Position numbers and translations under genes: made by a program. The notes beneath the pieces are model-generated. The model worked only from the letters and a program-made list of their open reading frames with translations, had not been told where the DNA came from and searched no databases. A stretch of DNA of 64,000 nt, from the NCBI RefSeq assembly GCF_002933815.1, contig NZ_BEYR01000001.1:2287765-2351764 (forward strand). The letters are read 5' to 3'. This DNA comes from Sphingobacterium sp. HMA12. GTDB taxonomy: Bacteria > Bacteroidota > Bacteroidia > Sphingobacteriales > Sphingobacteriaceae. This document shows positions 17,260-26,163 of the stretch, piece by piece (within the stretch, counting starts at the first letter, position 1; each line of letters begins with the position of its first letter).

Positions 17260-18234
17260 ATGAAAATCTACAGAAGTTTAGAAGATTTCTCCCCCGTTGA
17301 AAATGCAGTAGTTACCATTGGTACTTTTGATGGTGTCCATATTGGGCATCAAAAAATATTGGTCCACTTAAAGGAGGCTGCACAAAAAATTAACGGTGAA
17401 ACCATATTGCTTACTTTTTTCCCCCATCCCCGATTAATTATTAATCCGGACGATGACAGCTTACGTTTAATAAATGATATTGAAGAAAAAGTAAGTCAAT
17501 TGAGCAAGGTTGGTATTGACCATCTGATCATTATCCCCTTCTCCCGTGATTTTTCCAATCAAACTCCTGAAGAATATATCAGTAATGTACTTGTAGGAAA
17601 ATTGGGTACAAAAAAGATTGTTATTGGATATGATCATCATTTTGGAAAAGATCGCAAGGGCTCGCTCGGCGATCTGGAACAATTTGCTTCGATATTTGAT
17701 TATAGTGTGGACGAAATCCCAGAGCAGGATATCAATGATATTGCTGTCTCTTCCACCCGCGTGCGTGAAGCACTCATCAAAGGTGATATCAAAACAGCCA
17801 ACCTGTATTTAGGTTATCCTTTTGAATTGACAGGAACGGTAATCCGGGGCGATCAAATCGGGCGTACCATTGGATTCCCAACAGCAAATCTGCAGGTGCA
17901 TGAACCTCATAAACTCATTCCTGCCTACGGTATCTATGCGGTTGAGGTCTATATCTACAATCACATCCAGAATATCACGACAGGCGAATATAAAGAAGAG
18001 AATCCTATTTCGATCGCTAAAGGGATGGGATACATTGGCACAAGGCCCACGGTTGACGGAATGAATCGTGCAATTGAAATCAGTCTATTTGATTTTGATC
18101 AGGATATTTACGGTAAGACACTACGCGTTAAATTCCTTCACTTTATTCGCCATGATGAACGCTTTGACTCGCTGGAGGAAATGAAAGCACAGATCAAAGC
18201 AGATGAAATAGAAATACGAAATCTTATTGGATAA
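17260..18234 (+). CDS. ribF: Bifunctional riboflavin kinase / FAD synthetase
   Basis: 324 residues with two domains. The N-terminal adenylyltransferase (1-160) shows TIGTFDGVHIGHQKIL and FFPHPR, the nucleotidyltransferase HxGH motif, and AVSSTRVREAL. The C-terminal flavokinase (about 185-320) shows GRTIGFPTANL and PAYGIYAVEV. Together they make FMN then FAD from riboflavin. A TATTTTTG element at 17237-17244, 15 bases before the ATG, suggests it has a promoter of its own besides operon transcription. The gene ends at a strong palindromic terminator. Confidence 0.97.
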   Translation: MKIYRSLEDFSPVENAVVTIGTFDGVHIGHQKILVHLKEAAQKINGETILLTFFPHPRLIINPDDDSLRLINDIEEKVSQLSKVGIDHLIIIPFSRDFSNQTPEEYISNVLVGKLGTKKIVIGYDHHFGKDRKGSLGDLEQFASIFDYSVDEIPEQDINDIAVSSTRVREALIKGDIKTANLYLGYPFELTGTVIRGDQIGRTIGFPTANLQVHEPHKLIPAYGIYAVEVYIYNHIQNITTGEYKEENPISIAKGMGYIGTRPTVDGMNRAIEISLFDFDQDIYGKTLRVKFLHFIRHDERFDSLEEMKAQIKADEIEIRNLIG

Positions 18235-18244
18235 GATCCTTTAA

Positions 18245-18299
18245 GTTATTTATAAAAAGAAAAGCGGGAAAATTTCCCGCTTTTCTTTTTATAAATAAC
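18245..18299. terminator. 55-nt palindromic bidirectional terminator (27-bp arms)
   Basis: Arms 18245-18271 and 18273-18299 are exact reverse complements around a single A, with a GCGGGAAA core and A/T-rich outer arms. It lies between the converging ribF and aroQ genes and should stop transcription from both sides. Confidence 0.85.
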
Positions 18300-18427
18300 G
18301 AACTCTTTGCATCGGGATGGTCCTAAATTACTATTTTTCAGAACTAGGCAGCACGCTTTCAACCCGTCATATGTTAACATTACCTACTCGCTGATGAGAA
18401 GCAAACTAAGTTTTAACCAATAAATTT

Positions 18428-18847
18428 TTAAACTAACAGCGCTTCGACGCCAAGCCGGTAACTATCCAATCCAAAACCACAAATCACTCCCCTGCAGTTT
18501 TTAGCCAAAAAGGAATGATGACGAAATTCCTCCCGTTGATGCACATTACTGATATGTACTTCAATGACCGGAGTCTGTACAGCAGCAATAGCATCACCAA
18601 TAGCAACAGAGGTATGCGTATATGCGCCAGCATTCATTACAATTCCATCATATTCAAAACCAACCTCATGAATTTTATCAATTAATTTTCCTTCGGAATT
18701 ACTTTGAAAATATTCCAGCTGGATCATTGAAAAGCGTTTTTTTAATTCCTCGAAATAACTCAGGAAATCCTGACTTCCATAGATTGACTTTTCCCTAACA
18801 CCCAATAGATTTAAATTTGGGCCATTTAACACAAGGATTTTTTTCAT
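18428..18847 (-). CDS. aroQ: 3-dehydroquinate dehydratase, type II
   Basis: 139 residues, the length of type II enzymes that form dodecamers and make 3-dehydroshikimate in the shikimate pathway. The N-terminal VLNGPNLNLLGVREKSIYG includes catalytic tyrosine Y23 and the flexible lid arginine. MNAGAYTHTSVAIGDAI (about 71-87) and EVHISNVHQREEFRHHS (about 96-112) supply the other active-site residues. It has no linked aro genes and is transcribed alone toward the terminator shared with ribF. Confidence 0.97.
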   Translation of the reverse strand: MKKILVLNGPNLNLLGVREKSIYGSQDFLSYFEELKKRFSMIQLEYFQSNSEGKLIDKIHEVGFEYDGIVMNAGAYTHTSVAIGDAIAAVQTPVIEVHISNVHQREEFRHHSFLAKNCRGVICGFGLDSYRLGVEALLV

Positions 18848-19042
18848 CCGTATTTAATAATTTAGACAATACTAGCATTCGGTCCATGTAGGCTACCTTT
18901 GGTAGCTTGTTGCAGAGACCTTAAAGGCTATAAAACAGTTTTATTAAACAAGAAACATCATAATTATACATTCCATATAGGGCTTGAATAATCATGATGT
19001 TTTCATAAGCTCAATAATGTGCTTCAAATATATAAAAACTTC

Positions 19043-20716
19043 CTATAAATCATTATAGATCGCTCTAAAGCTCGAACGAAGTCCAAATGTAACCACGCCA
19101 GATTTATTCACGACAGGCGTCTCATATTGTGCTTTGGCATAACGTTGCATATAACCTAATTCTAACCGAAGATTATATTTGGGATTGAGCACATATGCTG
19201 CTTTCGCATCAGCATAATAGATGTTGTTCTTTATCCCTTGCGCAATATGGTTTCCATACAAATTTGGAATGGTATTATACGATTGAAAGATATTTCCGCC
19301 CATATTGCTTCCGTCAGGCAGATCCAGTCCATTTTGCGTATACATCCCCTGTAATGAAAAGTCCCATCTGTCCCAGGCGTAGTTTACCAGACCAACCAAT
19401 TCCCTAAAGTTAGCACCTTTGGGATGCGCCAATGGTTCGGCATTGTTGCTGTAGTTGGAATAGGATTTAAAGTGTGCATAGGTATAAGGCCTAGCAGTAT
19501 TGTATTCCGCAAGGAAGTTTAGGTTTTTGACACCAAACATGTCGTATCCCCTTACGCCTAGCTGTGCACCCCACTTGTTGTGTGCATAACCGTTGCCCGC
19601 AAAAAATTCCTTAGCCGTAAATTCGCCCAATAGAAACTGGCCATAAACAGTCAAGTTATAAGGTAATTTATATTTTGAAGTAGCTCCTAAAAACATTTTA
19701 TCCGGCGATGTACGGTTATTGCTTTCAACAGGACGTATAAAGATAATCGGACTTAAATAACTAAAGTCAAATCCTCTTTTTCCAGCCTCGTCTTGTGCTG
19801 CCCAAACAACAGACTGAAAGAAACCGACAGATAATTTATTGGTCACATTCCAATCCAGGTATTGAAAGGCTCCCCATTTTTTCCCATCGCCCAGACGTCT
19901 GTTATTTTGCCCTTCCATAGGGTATATTCCACTGATATCTTGTCTCGGGTGTGTTGGATCATTCATATAGGCCCAGATGGAAGTATACTGTACATTCCCT
20001 ATCGTACCCGTTAGCTTCAGATGCGCATAATTAGATGAAAAGTCGGAGAGCAACATCGAGCGATAACCATCACCAATAAAGTTCTTGTCGTAGGCTATGG
20101 TTGCTTGGATATATTTGTGTGCGTCGTAGGTCATGCTTGCAGTCGCGTACATCCAGTCCATTTTATTTTTCGATTGAAATTTGGTATTTCCCTGACCCGG
20201 AATTACTTTATTCGCCACGATATAATCGTCCAGATATTTTGGAAAAACCGCTTGGCTTTCAAATGCAGATGAGTTAAATGTGAATTTATTTCCCACATTC
20301 AGTCCTACCTGAAATCCCCTTCCGTTCATCCAAGTCCGACGTTTGTCGCCCTGCATATCTTTTCCAATATACATATCTGGCAAAAAGTCGGCATAGAACG
20401 TGTAATCGTCTTTCTCCACTTGAACCAGATGTTCATTAAAGATCTTACGCATAAACCAATTTGACGAAGAAACCGGTTTATTGGATTGTATCGAGTCAAA
20501 TTTGGCCAGCAACAAAGAATCTTTGATGACAAATGGTTTAGCTGTTGTGTGCATTCTCGTCTCCGTAGAATACACTACATCGTTCATTTTCTGATAGAAA
20601 TGATACGAATAAGGCTGACTTTTAATTTGCCCAAACCCTGCAAAGGAGGCACTTACCCCGATGCCAGCCAGCACAATTCGAAGTAAATTACTTTTTTTTG
20701 ATCTATTAAGCCCCAT
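19043..20716 (-). CDS. RemB / Wzi-like outer-membrane beta-barrel
   Basis: 557 residues with a signal peptide (about 1-30, ending SFAGFGQ). Alternating aromatic beta strands fill the rest. YDKNFIGDGYRSMLLSDFS and WGAQLGVRGYDMFGVKNLNFLAEYN match the capsule-assembly Wzi / gliding-motility RemB family of outer-membrane proteins. By family it may help anchor surface polysaccharide, while the gliding role is specific to Flavobacterium and not implied here. It is monocistronic, with no capsule cluster nearby. Confidence 0.75.
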   Translation of the reverse strand: MGLNRSKKSNLLRIVLAGIGVSASFAGFGQIKSQPYSYHFYQKMNDVVYSTETRMHTTAKPFVIKDSLLLAKFDSIQSNKPVSSSNWFMRKIFNEHLVQVEKDDYTFYADFLPDMYIGKDMQGDKRRTWMNGRGFQVGLNVGNKFTFNSSAFESQAVFPKYLDDYIVANKVIPGQGNTKFQSKNKMDWMYATASMTYDAHKYIQATIAYDKNFIGDGYRSMLLSDFSSNYAHLKLTGTIGNVQYTSIWAYMNDPTHPRQDISGIYPMEGQNNRRLGDGKKWGAFQYLDWNVTNKLSVGFFQSVVWAAQDEAGKRGFDFSYLSPIIFIRPVESNNRTSPDKMFLGATSKYKLPYNLTVYGQFLLGEFTAKEFFAGNGYAHNKWGAQLGVRGYDMFGVKNLNFLAEYNTARPYTYAHFKSYSNYSNNAEPLAHPKGANFRELVGLVNYAWDRWDFSLQGMYTQNGLDLPDGSNMGGNIFQSYNTIPNLYGNHIAQGIKNNIYYADAKAAYVLNPKYNLRLELGYMQRYAKAQYETPVVNKSGVVTFGLRSSFRAIYNDL

Positions 20717-20912
20717 AAAATTATTTCAAAGATTATTTCTTCTAGCAAAATGCATTCCTAACTGCAAATTAACCGAATAAAAATGACTTTATTCACATTC
20801 AGAGTCAATTTTATAATGCTAAATCGTATTTGCTGTTCGTTATATTCAAAAATATTTATATCTTGCATCTTAGTAAATAACCTTGTATAACAAAAAATCA
20901 GCCCTAATAAGC

Positions 20913-22328
20913 ATGAAACGCAGAACATTTATCCAAAACGCAACCTTATTGACAGCAGGTGCATTTGCAAGCAAATTTTCTTTTGCTCAGGAACATTCTT
21001 TTCCTGCCGTGCGCACGCCTAAGGAAAAACGACTTTTTTCCAGTAAAGTAGTTGAAGATGCAATCGCAGAATTTCAAAAAAACACAAAAAATAAGGAGTT
21101 GGCTTGGTTATTTAACAATTGCTTTCCGAACACATTGGATACCACAGTATTCCCTTACGTTCAGAATGGAAGAAACTATACCTATGTCATCACTGGAGAT
21201 ATCGACGCCATGTGGCTTCGTGATAGTAGTGCTCAGGTATGGCCCTATCTTCCTTTCATGAAAAAAGATAAAAAGTTGCAGGATCTAATCGTTGGTTTAA
21301 TTCAAAAGCAGAGTAAATGCATTAACATCGATCCGTATGCCAATGCTTTTTACAATGATCCAACGAAAAAGGGAGAATGGTTTAGTGACCATACCAGCAT
21401 GAAACCCGGAATCCATGAACGGAAATGGGAAATTGACTCGCTATGTTATCCGATTCGATTGGCTTATCATTATTGGAAAGAAACAAATGACAGTAGCCCA
21501 TTTAACGAAGAGTGGTTAGAGGCGCAACATAAAATTTATCAGACGTTTGTCGAACAGCAACGTAAAGATAATTTAGGTCCTTATAAATTTGAACGGACAA
21601 CGTCCAGAGGATCCGACACCCTACAGGTCGATGGTTATGGTTATCCTGTCAACCCCGTGGGTTTGATCTGTTCAAGCTTTAGACCTTCGGATGATTCGAC
21701 TATTTTCTCTTTTTTAATTCCTTCCAATTTATTTGCGATCGTTAGCTTGAGACAAGCTGCTGAAATTCTTAAAAAGGTCAAAAACGAACAGGCACTTGCA
21801 TCAAAAATGGAAGCACTCGCCAACGAAGTAGAGGCAGCCGTAAATAAATATGGAATTATCGATCACCCTACACTCGGAAAGATCTATGCTTTTGAAGTAG
21901 ACGGTTATTCAAGTCACTTAATGATGGATGATGCCAATATCCCTAGTTTATTGGCTCTGCCTTATTTAGGCGCCGTCGACATGCATGATGAAGTCTATCA
22001 ACGCACACGTAATTTTGTTCTATCTGATAAGAACCCATTCTTCTTTAAAGGTACCGCAGCCGAAGGCATTGGTGGTCCACACATTGGTCGTGACATGATT
22101 TGGCCGATGTCCATTATTATGCGTGCACAGACCTCGACAAACGATGAGGAGATCCGAAACTGTATCAAAACGTTGGTAAGCACACACGGTGGAACAGGAT
22201 TTATGCATGAATCTTTCCATAAAAACGATCCCAAAAAATTCACCAGACATTGGTTTGCCTGGACTAACACATTATTTGGCGAATTAATTTGGAAAATATA
22301 TAAAGAGAAACCATCTTTGCTTCAATAA
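20913..22328 (+). CDS. Glycoside hydrolase family 125 (exo-alpha-1,6-mannosidase)
   Basis: About 471 residues from the ATG at 20913. An in-frame TTG at 20883 is disfavoured because the ATG places a Tat-like signal (KRRTFIQNATLLTAGAFASK) at the very start, ending near FSFAQ. The body matches GH125/DUF1237: GDIDAMWLRDSSAQVWPYL near residue 100, HERKWEIDSLCYPIRLAY, the FRPSDD stretch, PYLGAVD and HESFHKNDPKKFTRHWFAWTNTLFGELI. Known members are inverting exo-mannosidases. Acting in the periplasm on host or fungal-type mannans is an inference. Confidence 0.9.
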   Translation: MKRRTFIQNATLLTAGAFASKFSFAQEHSFPAVRTPKEKRLFSSKVVEDAIAEFQKNTKNKELAWLFNNCFPNTLDTTVFPYVQNGRNYTYVITGDIDAMWLRDSSAQVWPYLPFMKKDKKLQDLIVGLIQKQSKCINIDPYANAFYNDPTKKGEWFSDHTSMKPGIHERKWEIDSLCYPIRLAYHYWKETNDSSPFNEEWLEAQHKIYQTFVEQQRKDNLGPYKFERTTSRGSDTLQVDGYGYPVNPVGLICSSFRPSDDSTIFSFLIPSNLFAIVSLRQAAEILKKVKNEQALASKMEALANEVEAAVNKYGIIDHPTLGKIYAFEVDGYSSHLMMDDANIPSLLALPYLGAVDMHDEVYQRTRNFVLSDKNPFFFKGTAAEGIGGPHIGRDMIWPMSIIMRAQTSTNDEEIRNCIKTLVSTHGGTGFMHESFHKNDPKKFTRHWFAWTNTLFGELIWKIYKEKPSLLQ

Positions 22329-22338
22329 AACTGAATCT

Positions 22339-22384
22339 TATAACGCAATGTTATAGGTGGATGTAACTTATAGCATTGCGTTAT
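22339..22384 (+). terminator. Imperfect hairpin between GH125 gene and murI
   Basis: ATAACGCAATG near 22340 pairs with CATTGCGTTAT ending at 22384, so it runs into the murI start codon. It may be a weak terminator or a leader structure masking murI initiation. Confidence 0.45.
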
Positions 22385-23207
22385 GGATAATACATTAACT
22401 TCTGGTCCTATTGGAATTTTCGACTCTGGCTATGGTGGTCTGTCCGTTTTCAAGGAAATTCAACAGCTTTTGCCCCAATATGATTATATCTATTTAGGCG
22501 ACAATGCACGGGTCCCCTACGGTACGCGCTCATTTGAGACCGTATATACCTATACGAAACAATGTGTGTTTAAACTATTTGATCTAGGTTGTAATCTCGT
22601 TATTTTGGCCTGTAATACGGCTTCGGCAAAGGCGTTAAGAACGATTCAGCAAAACGATCTTCCTCCGGGGAAAAAAGTTCTTGGCGTCATCAGGCCGACC
22701 ACAGAAATCATCCATAATTATACGCAGACAAATAAAATCGGTATCCTTGCCACAACAGGAACTGTAAAATCAGAATCCTATAAAATAGAGATCCATAAAT
22801 TCAATCCGGAAATTGAAGTATTTCAACATGACTGTCCTTTTTGGGTCCCTTTGGTCGAAAATAATGAAATTAACACAGAAGGAGCACATTATTTTGTTCA
22901 AAAAGATATTCATGAGCTATTACAGCAATGCGATCAAATTGACACCATTGTTTTAGCGTGTACGCACTACCCCCTATTATTGCCAGTTATCGAAAAATAT
23001 GTCCCGAAAAATATCAATATTATTTCTCAGGGACCTATTGTTGCTAACAGCCTACAGGATTATTTACACCGGCATACTGAAATAGAAACATGCTGTTCCA
23101 AAAACAGTCAACTGGCCTTCTACACCACGGATGACCCCAGGGATTTTGAAACCAAGGCAAAAATATTTTTTGGAAAAGAGGTGGATGCGAGCCATATCAG
23201 CGTTTAA
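22383..23207 (+). CDS. murI: Glutamate racemase
   Basis: 274 residues. MurI makes D-glutamate for peptidoglycan. The first catalytic cysteine is C77 in LACNTASAKALR, the second C193 in LACTHYPLLL. The N-terminal GIFDSGYGGLSVFKEI carries the conserved acid D14, and YLGDNARVPYGTRS is the substrate loop. The gene follows the GH125 gene by 54 bases, in a stretch with an imperfect inverted repeat (ATAACGCAATGTTATAG and ATAGCATTGCGTTAT) that could end the upstream transcript. Confidence 0.96.
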   Translation: MDNTLTSGPIGIFDSGYGGLSVFKEIQQLLPQYDYIYLGDNARVPYGTRSFETVYTYTKQCVFKLFDLGCNLVILACNTASAKALRTIQQNDLPPGKKVLGVIRPTTEIIHNYTQTNKIGILATTGTVKSESYKIEIHKFNPEIEVFQHDCPFWVPLVENNEINTEGAHYFVQKDIHELLQQCDQIDTIVLACTHYPLLLPVIEKYVPKNINIISQGPIVANSLQDYLHRHTEIETCCSKNSQLAFYTTDDPRDFETKAKIFFGKEVDASHISV

Positions 23208-23277
23208 AAATAAAAACCGATGAATTTTTAAAACTATTGTCGTTTACTTTTCGTTATTCTTGATAAAGGAGCGTACA

Positions 23278-23523
23278 ATGAAAAAGAATTTTATAACCAT
23301 CGCATATAATCAGGAAACACAACATTGTGAATCCAAAGAGTTTTCAACTTTCCAGGAAAGCGCTGACTATTTTAAGACTTTTGAGACTTCTGCTCAGCCA
23401 AACTATGTCCCTGTATGTATCTACAATTTAAACACCAGTGCAACATTGGAAGTGAGCGATTATTTTGTCAACAAAGAAAATGAGCTGCAAAAGATACTGA
23501 CACATTGTTTGAATACGCCTTAG
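23278..23523 (+). CDS. Small hypothetical protein
   Basis: 81 residues from the ATG at 23278; the 18-base TTG extension is unlikely, and GGAG eight bases upstream could be a ribosome site. No signal or membrane segment. The sequence, with YNQETQHCESKEFSTFQESADYFKTF, looks like a compact folded cytoplasmic protein, but I do not recognise a family. It sits alone between murI and the sugar dehydrogenase. Confidence 0.5.
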   Translation: MKKNFITIAYNQETQHCESKEFSTFQESADYFKTFETSAQPNYVPVCIYNLNTSATLEVSDYFVNKENELQKILTHCLNTP

Positions 23524-23686
23524 GCCCAACGCCGAAACAATTAACAGAATAGGTGAAGTTCTTATCCTTCTCATTTTTAATGACATTTTGATAAATGTCG
23601 ATAAATTTATTACATGATATCGGACAGCATTTCATTAATTTTTAATATCTTCAACTGTACAATCAGACCAAAAAAAGTCATCAACA

Positions 23687-24940
23687 ATGAAAACCAAACT
23701 GACAATAAGCCTTTTAACAATATCGCTAGGCCTGACCGCCTGTAATTCAAATCATGCAAATTCAAATTCAGGTTCGGATAGCACATCAAATCCGGGTACG
23801 GATACGACAAGCTATCCCCCAGTGGAGACTCAAAAAGCCAATACGGATTACAAACCTGCATTTGCCGGACAGACCAGAATCGCTGGAGCGAAAACAACAA
23901 CAGCCTATGAGGGCAAAGTCATTGCCGAAGGATTAAAGTCCCCTTGGGGTATCGCTGCGCTACCGGATGGTAGATTATTGATCACAGAAAAAGAAGGTGA
24001 TATGCGTATCGCAACCGCCGAGGGGAAATTAAGTGAGCCAATCAAAGGTCTTCCTGCGGTAAATAGCAGTGGTCAGGGCGGATTGCTCGGATTGAGACTC
24101 GATCCGGATTTCGCAACAAATAGAATGGTATATTGGGTGTTTTCGGACAATACGCCTGCAGGAACATTAACGGCTGTTGCCAAAGGTAAGCTTTCTGCTG
24201 ACGAGAAATCATTCGAGGGCGCGAAAGTTATCTATCAGGCAACGCCAGCGCATAAAGGCAACCTGCACTACGGTGGACGAATAGTCTTTGATAAAGAAGG
24301 AAACATTATTTTTAGTACCGGTGAACGCTCCGATTTGGTCACCAGACCTTTGGCTCAGGATCTGAATGCGGCCCTGGGTAAGATTTTACGCATTACGAAA
24401 GATGGACAACCCGCACCGGGCAATCCATTTATAGGAAAAGCAAATGCACGGCCAGAGATATATAGTTATGGACACCGTAATCCGCAAGGACTTGCGTTTC
24501 ATCCTGAAACCGGCGATTTATGGGAAACTGAGTTTGGCCCTCGCGGTGGAGATGAACTCAATAGGGTCCAAGCCGGTAAAAATTATGGCTGGCCAACCAT
24601 TACCTATGGAATAGAATATAAAGGCGATAAAGTTGGCGCCGGTATACAGCAAAAAGAAGGGCTTGAGCAACCTGTTTATTATTGGGATCCTGTGCTCTCC
24701 CCAAGTGGAATTACCTTTTATACCGGACAGAACATCCCTGAATGGAAGAATAATCTTTTTATTTGCGGCCTAAGCAGTACCCATATCGCCCGAATTATCT
24801 TAAAAGACAATAAAGTGGTTGGCGAAGAGCGCCTGCTAGCAAGTGAAGGGCAACGATTCAGAGATATTACGCAGGGAAATGATGGTGCACTATATGCTAT
24901 TACTGATCTCGGCAGATTATATAAAATAGACAAAAAGTAA
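23687..24940 (+). CDS. PQQ-dependent sugar dehydrogenase-like lipoprotein
   Basis: 417 residues. The lipoprotein signal ends in GLTAC (Cys about 19), followed by a Ser/Asn/Thr-rich linker, typical of a surface-bound lipoprotein. From about 80 on is a six-bladed propeller of the glucose/sorbosone dehydrogenase family: GLKSPWGIAALPDGRLLITEK, LHYGGRIVFDKEGNIIFSTGE, YSYGHRNPQGLAFHP, EFGPRGGDELNRV and NYGWP. These hold the PQQ/calcium-binding His and Arg residues of the family. The electron acceptor and substrate are unknown, and no PQQ synthesis genes are in the window. Confidence 0.88.
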   Translation: MKTKLTISLLTISLGLTACNSNHANSNSGSDSTSNPGTDTTSYPPVETQKANTDYKPAFAGQTRIAGAKTTTAYEGKVIAEGLKSPWGIAALPDGRLLITEKEGDMRIATAEGKLSEPIKGLPAVNSSGQGGLLGLRLDPDFATNRMVYWVFSDNTPAGTLTAVAKGKLSADEKSFEGAKVIYQATPAHKGNLHYGGRIVFDKEGNIIFSTGERSDLVTRPLAQDLNAALGKILRITKDGQPAPGNPFIGKANARPEIYSYGHRNPQGLAFHPETGDLWETEFGPRGGDELNRVQAGKNYGWPTITYGIEYKGDKVGAGIQQKEGLEQPVYYWDPVLSPSGITFYTGQNIPEWKNNLFICGLSSTHIARIILKDNKVVGEERLLASEGQRFRDITQGNDGALYAITDLGRLYKIDKK

Positions 24941-24951
24941 ATTTAATAAAG

Positions 24952-24980
24952 ATAAGTAGTCTCCATAGGGGACTACTTAT
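24952..24980 (+). terminator. Terminator after the sugar dehydrogenase gene
   Basis: ATAAGTAGTCTCC and GGGGACTACTTAT pair over 13 bp with one G-T wobble and a 3-nt loop, 11 bases after the stop codon. It is followed by a T-rich run. Confidence 0.75.
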
Positions 24981-25126
24981 TATGTTTATGTGCCTCCCCC
25001 GCCTATTCTTCCGAATTTATTTTATCGATACCCATATAAGCTGATCAGATCACGAAAGGCAATTTGGCATAAGCTAAAGTTTGGCGTGATTATTGATCAT
25101 ATCTAGTCGAAACAATAAAATATTAT

Positions 25127-25261
25127 ATGGTAAAAAAAGAAAAAATGAAAAAATTATTAGAAATTAACCCCTTATCATTCTATGTGACCAACTGGGGATT
25201 TGTAAACAACACCGAACCCAAAAGAACGCGCAAGACCTGCCAACCTTCTCCAAAAAATTAG
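25127..25261 (+). CDS. Putative 44-residue small ORF
   Basis: Reads MVKKEKMKKLLEINPLSF then YVTNWGFVNNTEPKRTRKTCQPSPKN. Two in-frame ATGs (25127, 25145) are available. The basic start followed by a short polar tail with one cysteine is reminiscent of a small secreted or modified peptide precursor. No modification enzyme or exporter lies near, so this is only a possible gene. It ends 48 bases before the nested hairpin at 25309-25375. Confidence 0.3.
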   Translation: MVKKEKMKKLLEINPLSFYVTNWGFVNNTEPKRTRKTCQPSPKN

Positions 25262-25308
25262 GCGTTCTTCTCTAAACATTCCAATCAAATTTATTAAAAT
25301 CATCTGCT

Positions 25309-25375
25309 GATATCCTCCATACGGATATTAAGTAAGAGATTTATTCTTTTACTTATCCCGTAATTAGAGGATATC
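25309..25375. terminator. Nested hairpin between convergent small ORFs
   Basis: Outer arms GATATCCTC (25309-25317) and GAGGATATC (25367-25375) are exact. Inside, GGAT/ATCC and AAGTAAGAG/CTTTTACTT (25330-25338 and 25346-25354, one mismatch) stack on top. It could be a bidirectional terminator for the plus-strand small ORF and the rlmH transcript, or a structured RNA. Confidence 0.55.
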
Positions 25376-25378
25376 AAA

Positions 25379-25507
25379 TTATGCAAAGTAAATTGCCAAT
25401 AAAATAACGATAACAATACATGCGATCATAATGTATTTATTCAACTGGCTATTTTTCTCTCCTTCATCACTTTTATAGTGATAATCACGTTTGTTCGGCA
25501 AATTCAT
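25379..25507 (-). CDS. 42-residue single-pass membrane protein downstream of rlmH
   Basis: A short frame reading MNLPNKRDYHYKSDEGEKN, then a polar SQLNKYI and one strongly hydrophobic helix (MIACIVIVILLAIYFA) at the C-terminus. It starts 44 bases after the rlmH stop on the same strand, so it is probably cotranscribed. A hydrophilic front with a C-terminal anchor is typical of real small Bacteroidota membrane proteins. No family was recognised. Confidence 0.6.
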   Translation of the reverse strand: MNLPNKRDYHYKSDEGEKNSQLNKYIMIACIVIVILLAIYFA

Positions 25508-25551
25508 AAGTCTGTTTTTATTAATGATGAAGTTACGGACTTTTTTCCATA

Positions 25552-26025
25552 TTATTCATGATGATAAGGTTCGCCTTTCATTATAGAAAAGGCCCGATAG
25601 AGCTGCTCGGTAAAGAATAAACGGATCATCTGATGCGAAAAAGTCATCTTTGACAAAGACATTTTGGAATTGGCACGATCATAGATTTTTTGATCAAAAC
25701 CATAAGGACCACCAATAATAAACACCATATGCTGTACACTGTTGACCATCATTTTCTCCAAATAAGCGGAAAAGTCCAAAGAACGGAACTCCTTGCCAAA
25801 TTCATCCAGCAAAATGACCATATCCTGCGCCTGTAATTGTTTTAAAATCAATCCGGCTTCCTTATCCTTCTGCTGTTCCTCAGAGAGGCTTTTGCTATTT
25901 TTAATATCTGGTATTACGATGATATTAAAGTTTACGTAGAATTTTAGTCTTTTGATGTATTTATCGATTCCTTCGATCAAGTATTTATCATCCGTTTTTC
26001 CAATACAAAGCAATGTTATTTTCAT
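25552..26025 (-). CDS. rlmH: 23S rRNA (pseudouridine-1915 N3)-methyltransferase RlmH
   Basis: 157 residues from the ATG at 26025; the frame extends four codons upstream, but family members begin MKITLLCIGK. RlmH is a SPOUT enzyme that methylates pseudouridine 1915 in helix 69 of assembled 70S ribosomes. The knot region is complete: FIIGGPYGFDQKIYDRAN, LSLSKMTFSHQMIR and the C-terminal EQLYRAFSIMKGEPYHHE with the conserved YHH. It stands next to dnaB's neighbourhood with no linked ribosome genes. Confidence 0.95.
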   Translation of the reverse strand: MKITLLCIGKTDDKYLIEGIDKYIKRLKFYVNFNIIVIPDIKNSKSLSEEQQKDKEAGLILKQLQAQDMVILLDEFGKEFRSLDFSAYLEKMMVNSVQHMVFIIGGPYGFDQKIYDRANSKMSLSKMTFSHQMIRLFFTEQLYRAFSIMKGEPYHHE

Positions 26026-26163
26026 AGTATCTATCAAGTTGCCAAAGTTCCGATTTTATTTAAAATATACGTAAACAAAAAGCCACAAAACAATAAACAA
26101 TATTATTCGTTTAGTTATAGAACAATTATTTTCGCAAGAAATGCACAAAACCAAATTTTTAGT

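Noticed and set aside
25127..25261. Calling the small ORF a modified-peptide precursor
   Set aside because: No modifying enzyme, transporter or conserved leader motif is nearby; only a possible small gene is reported.
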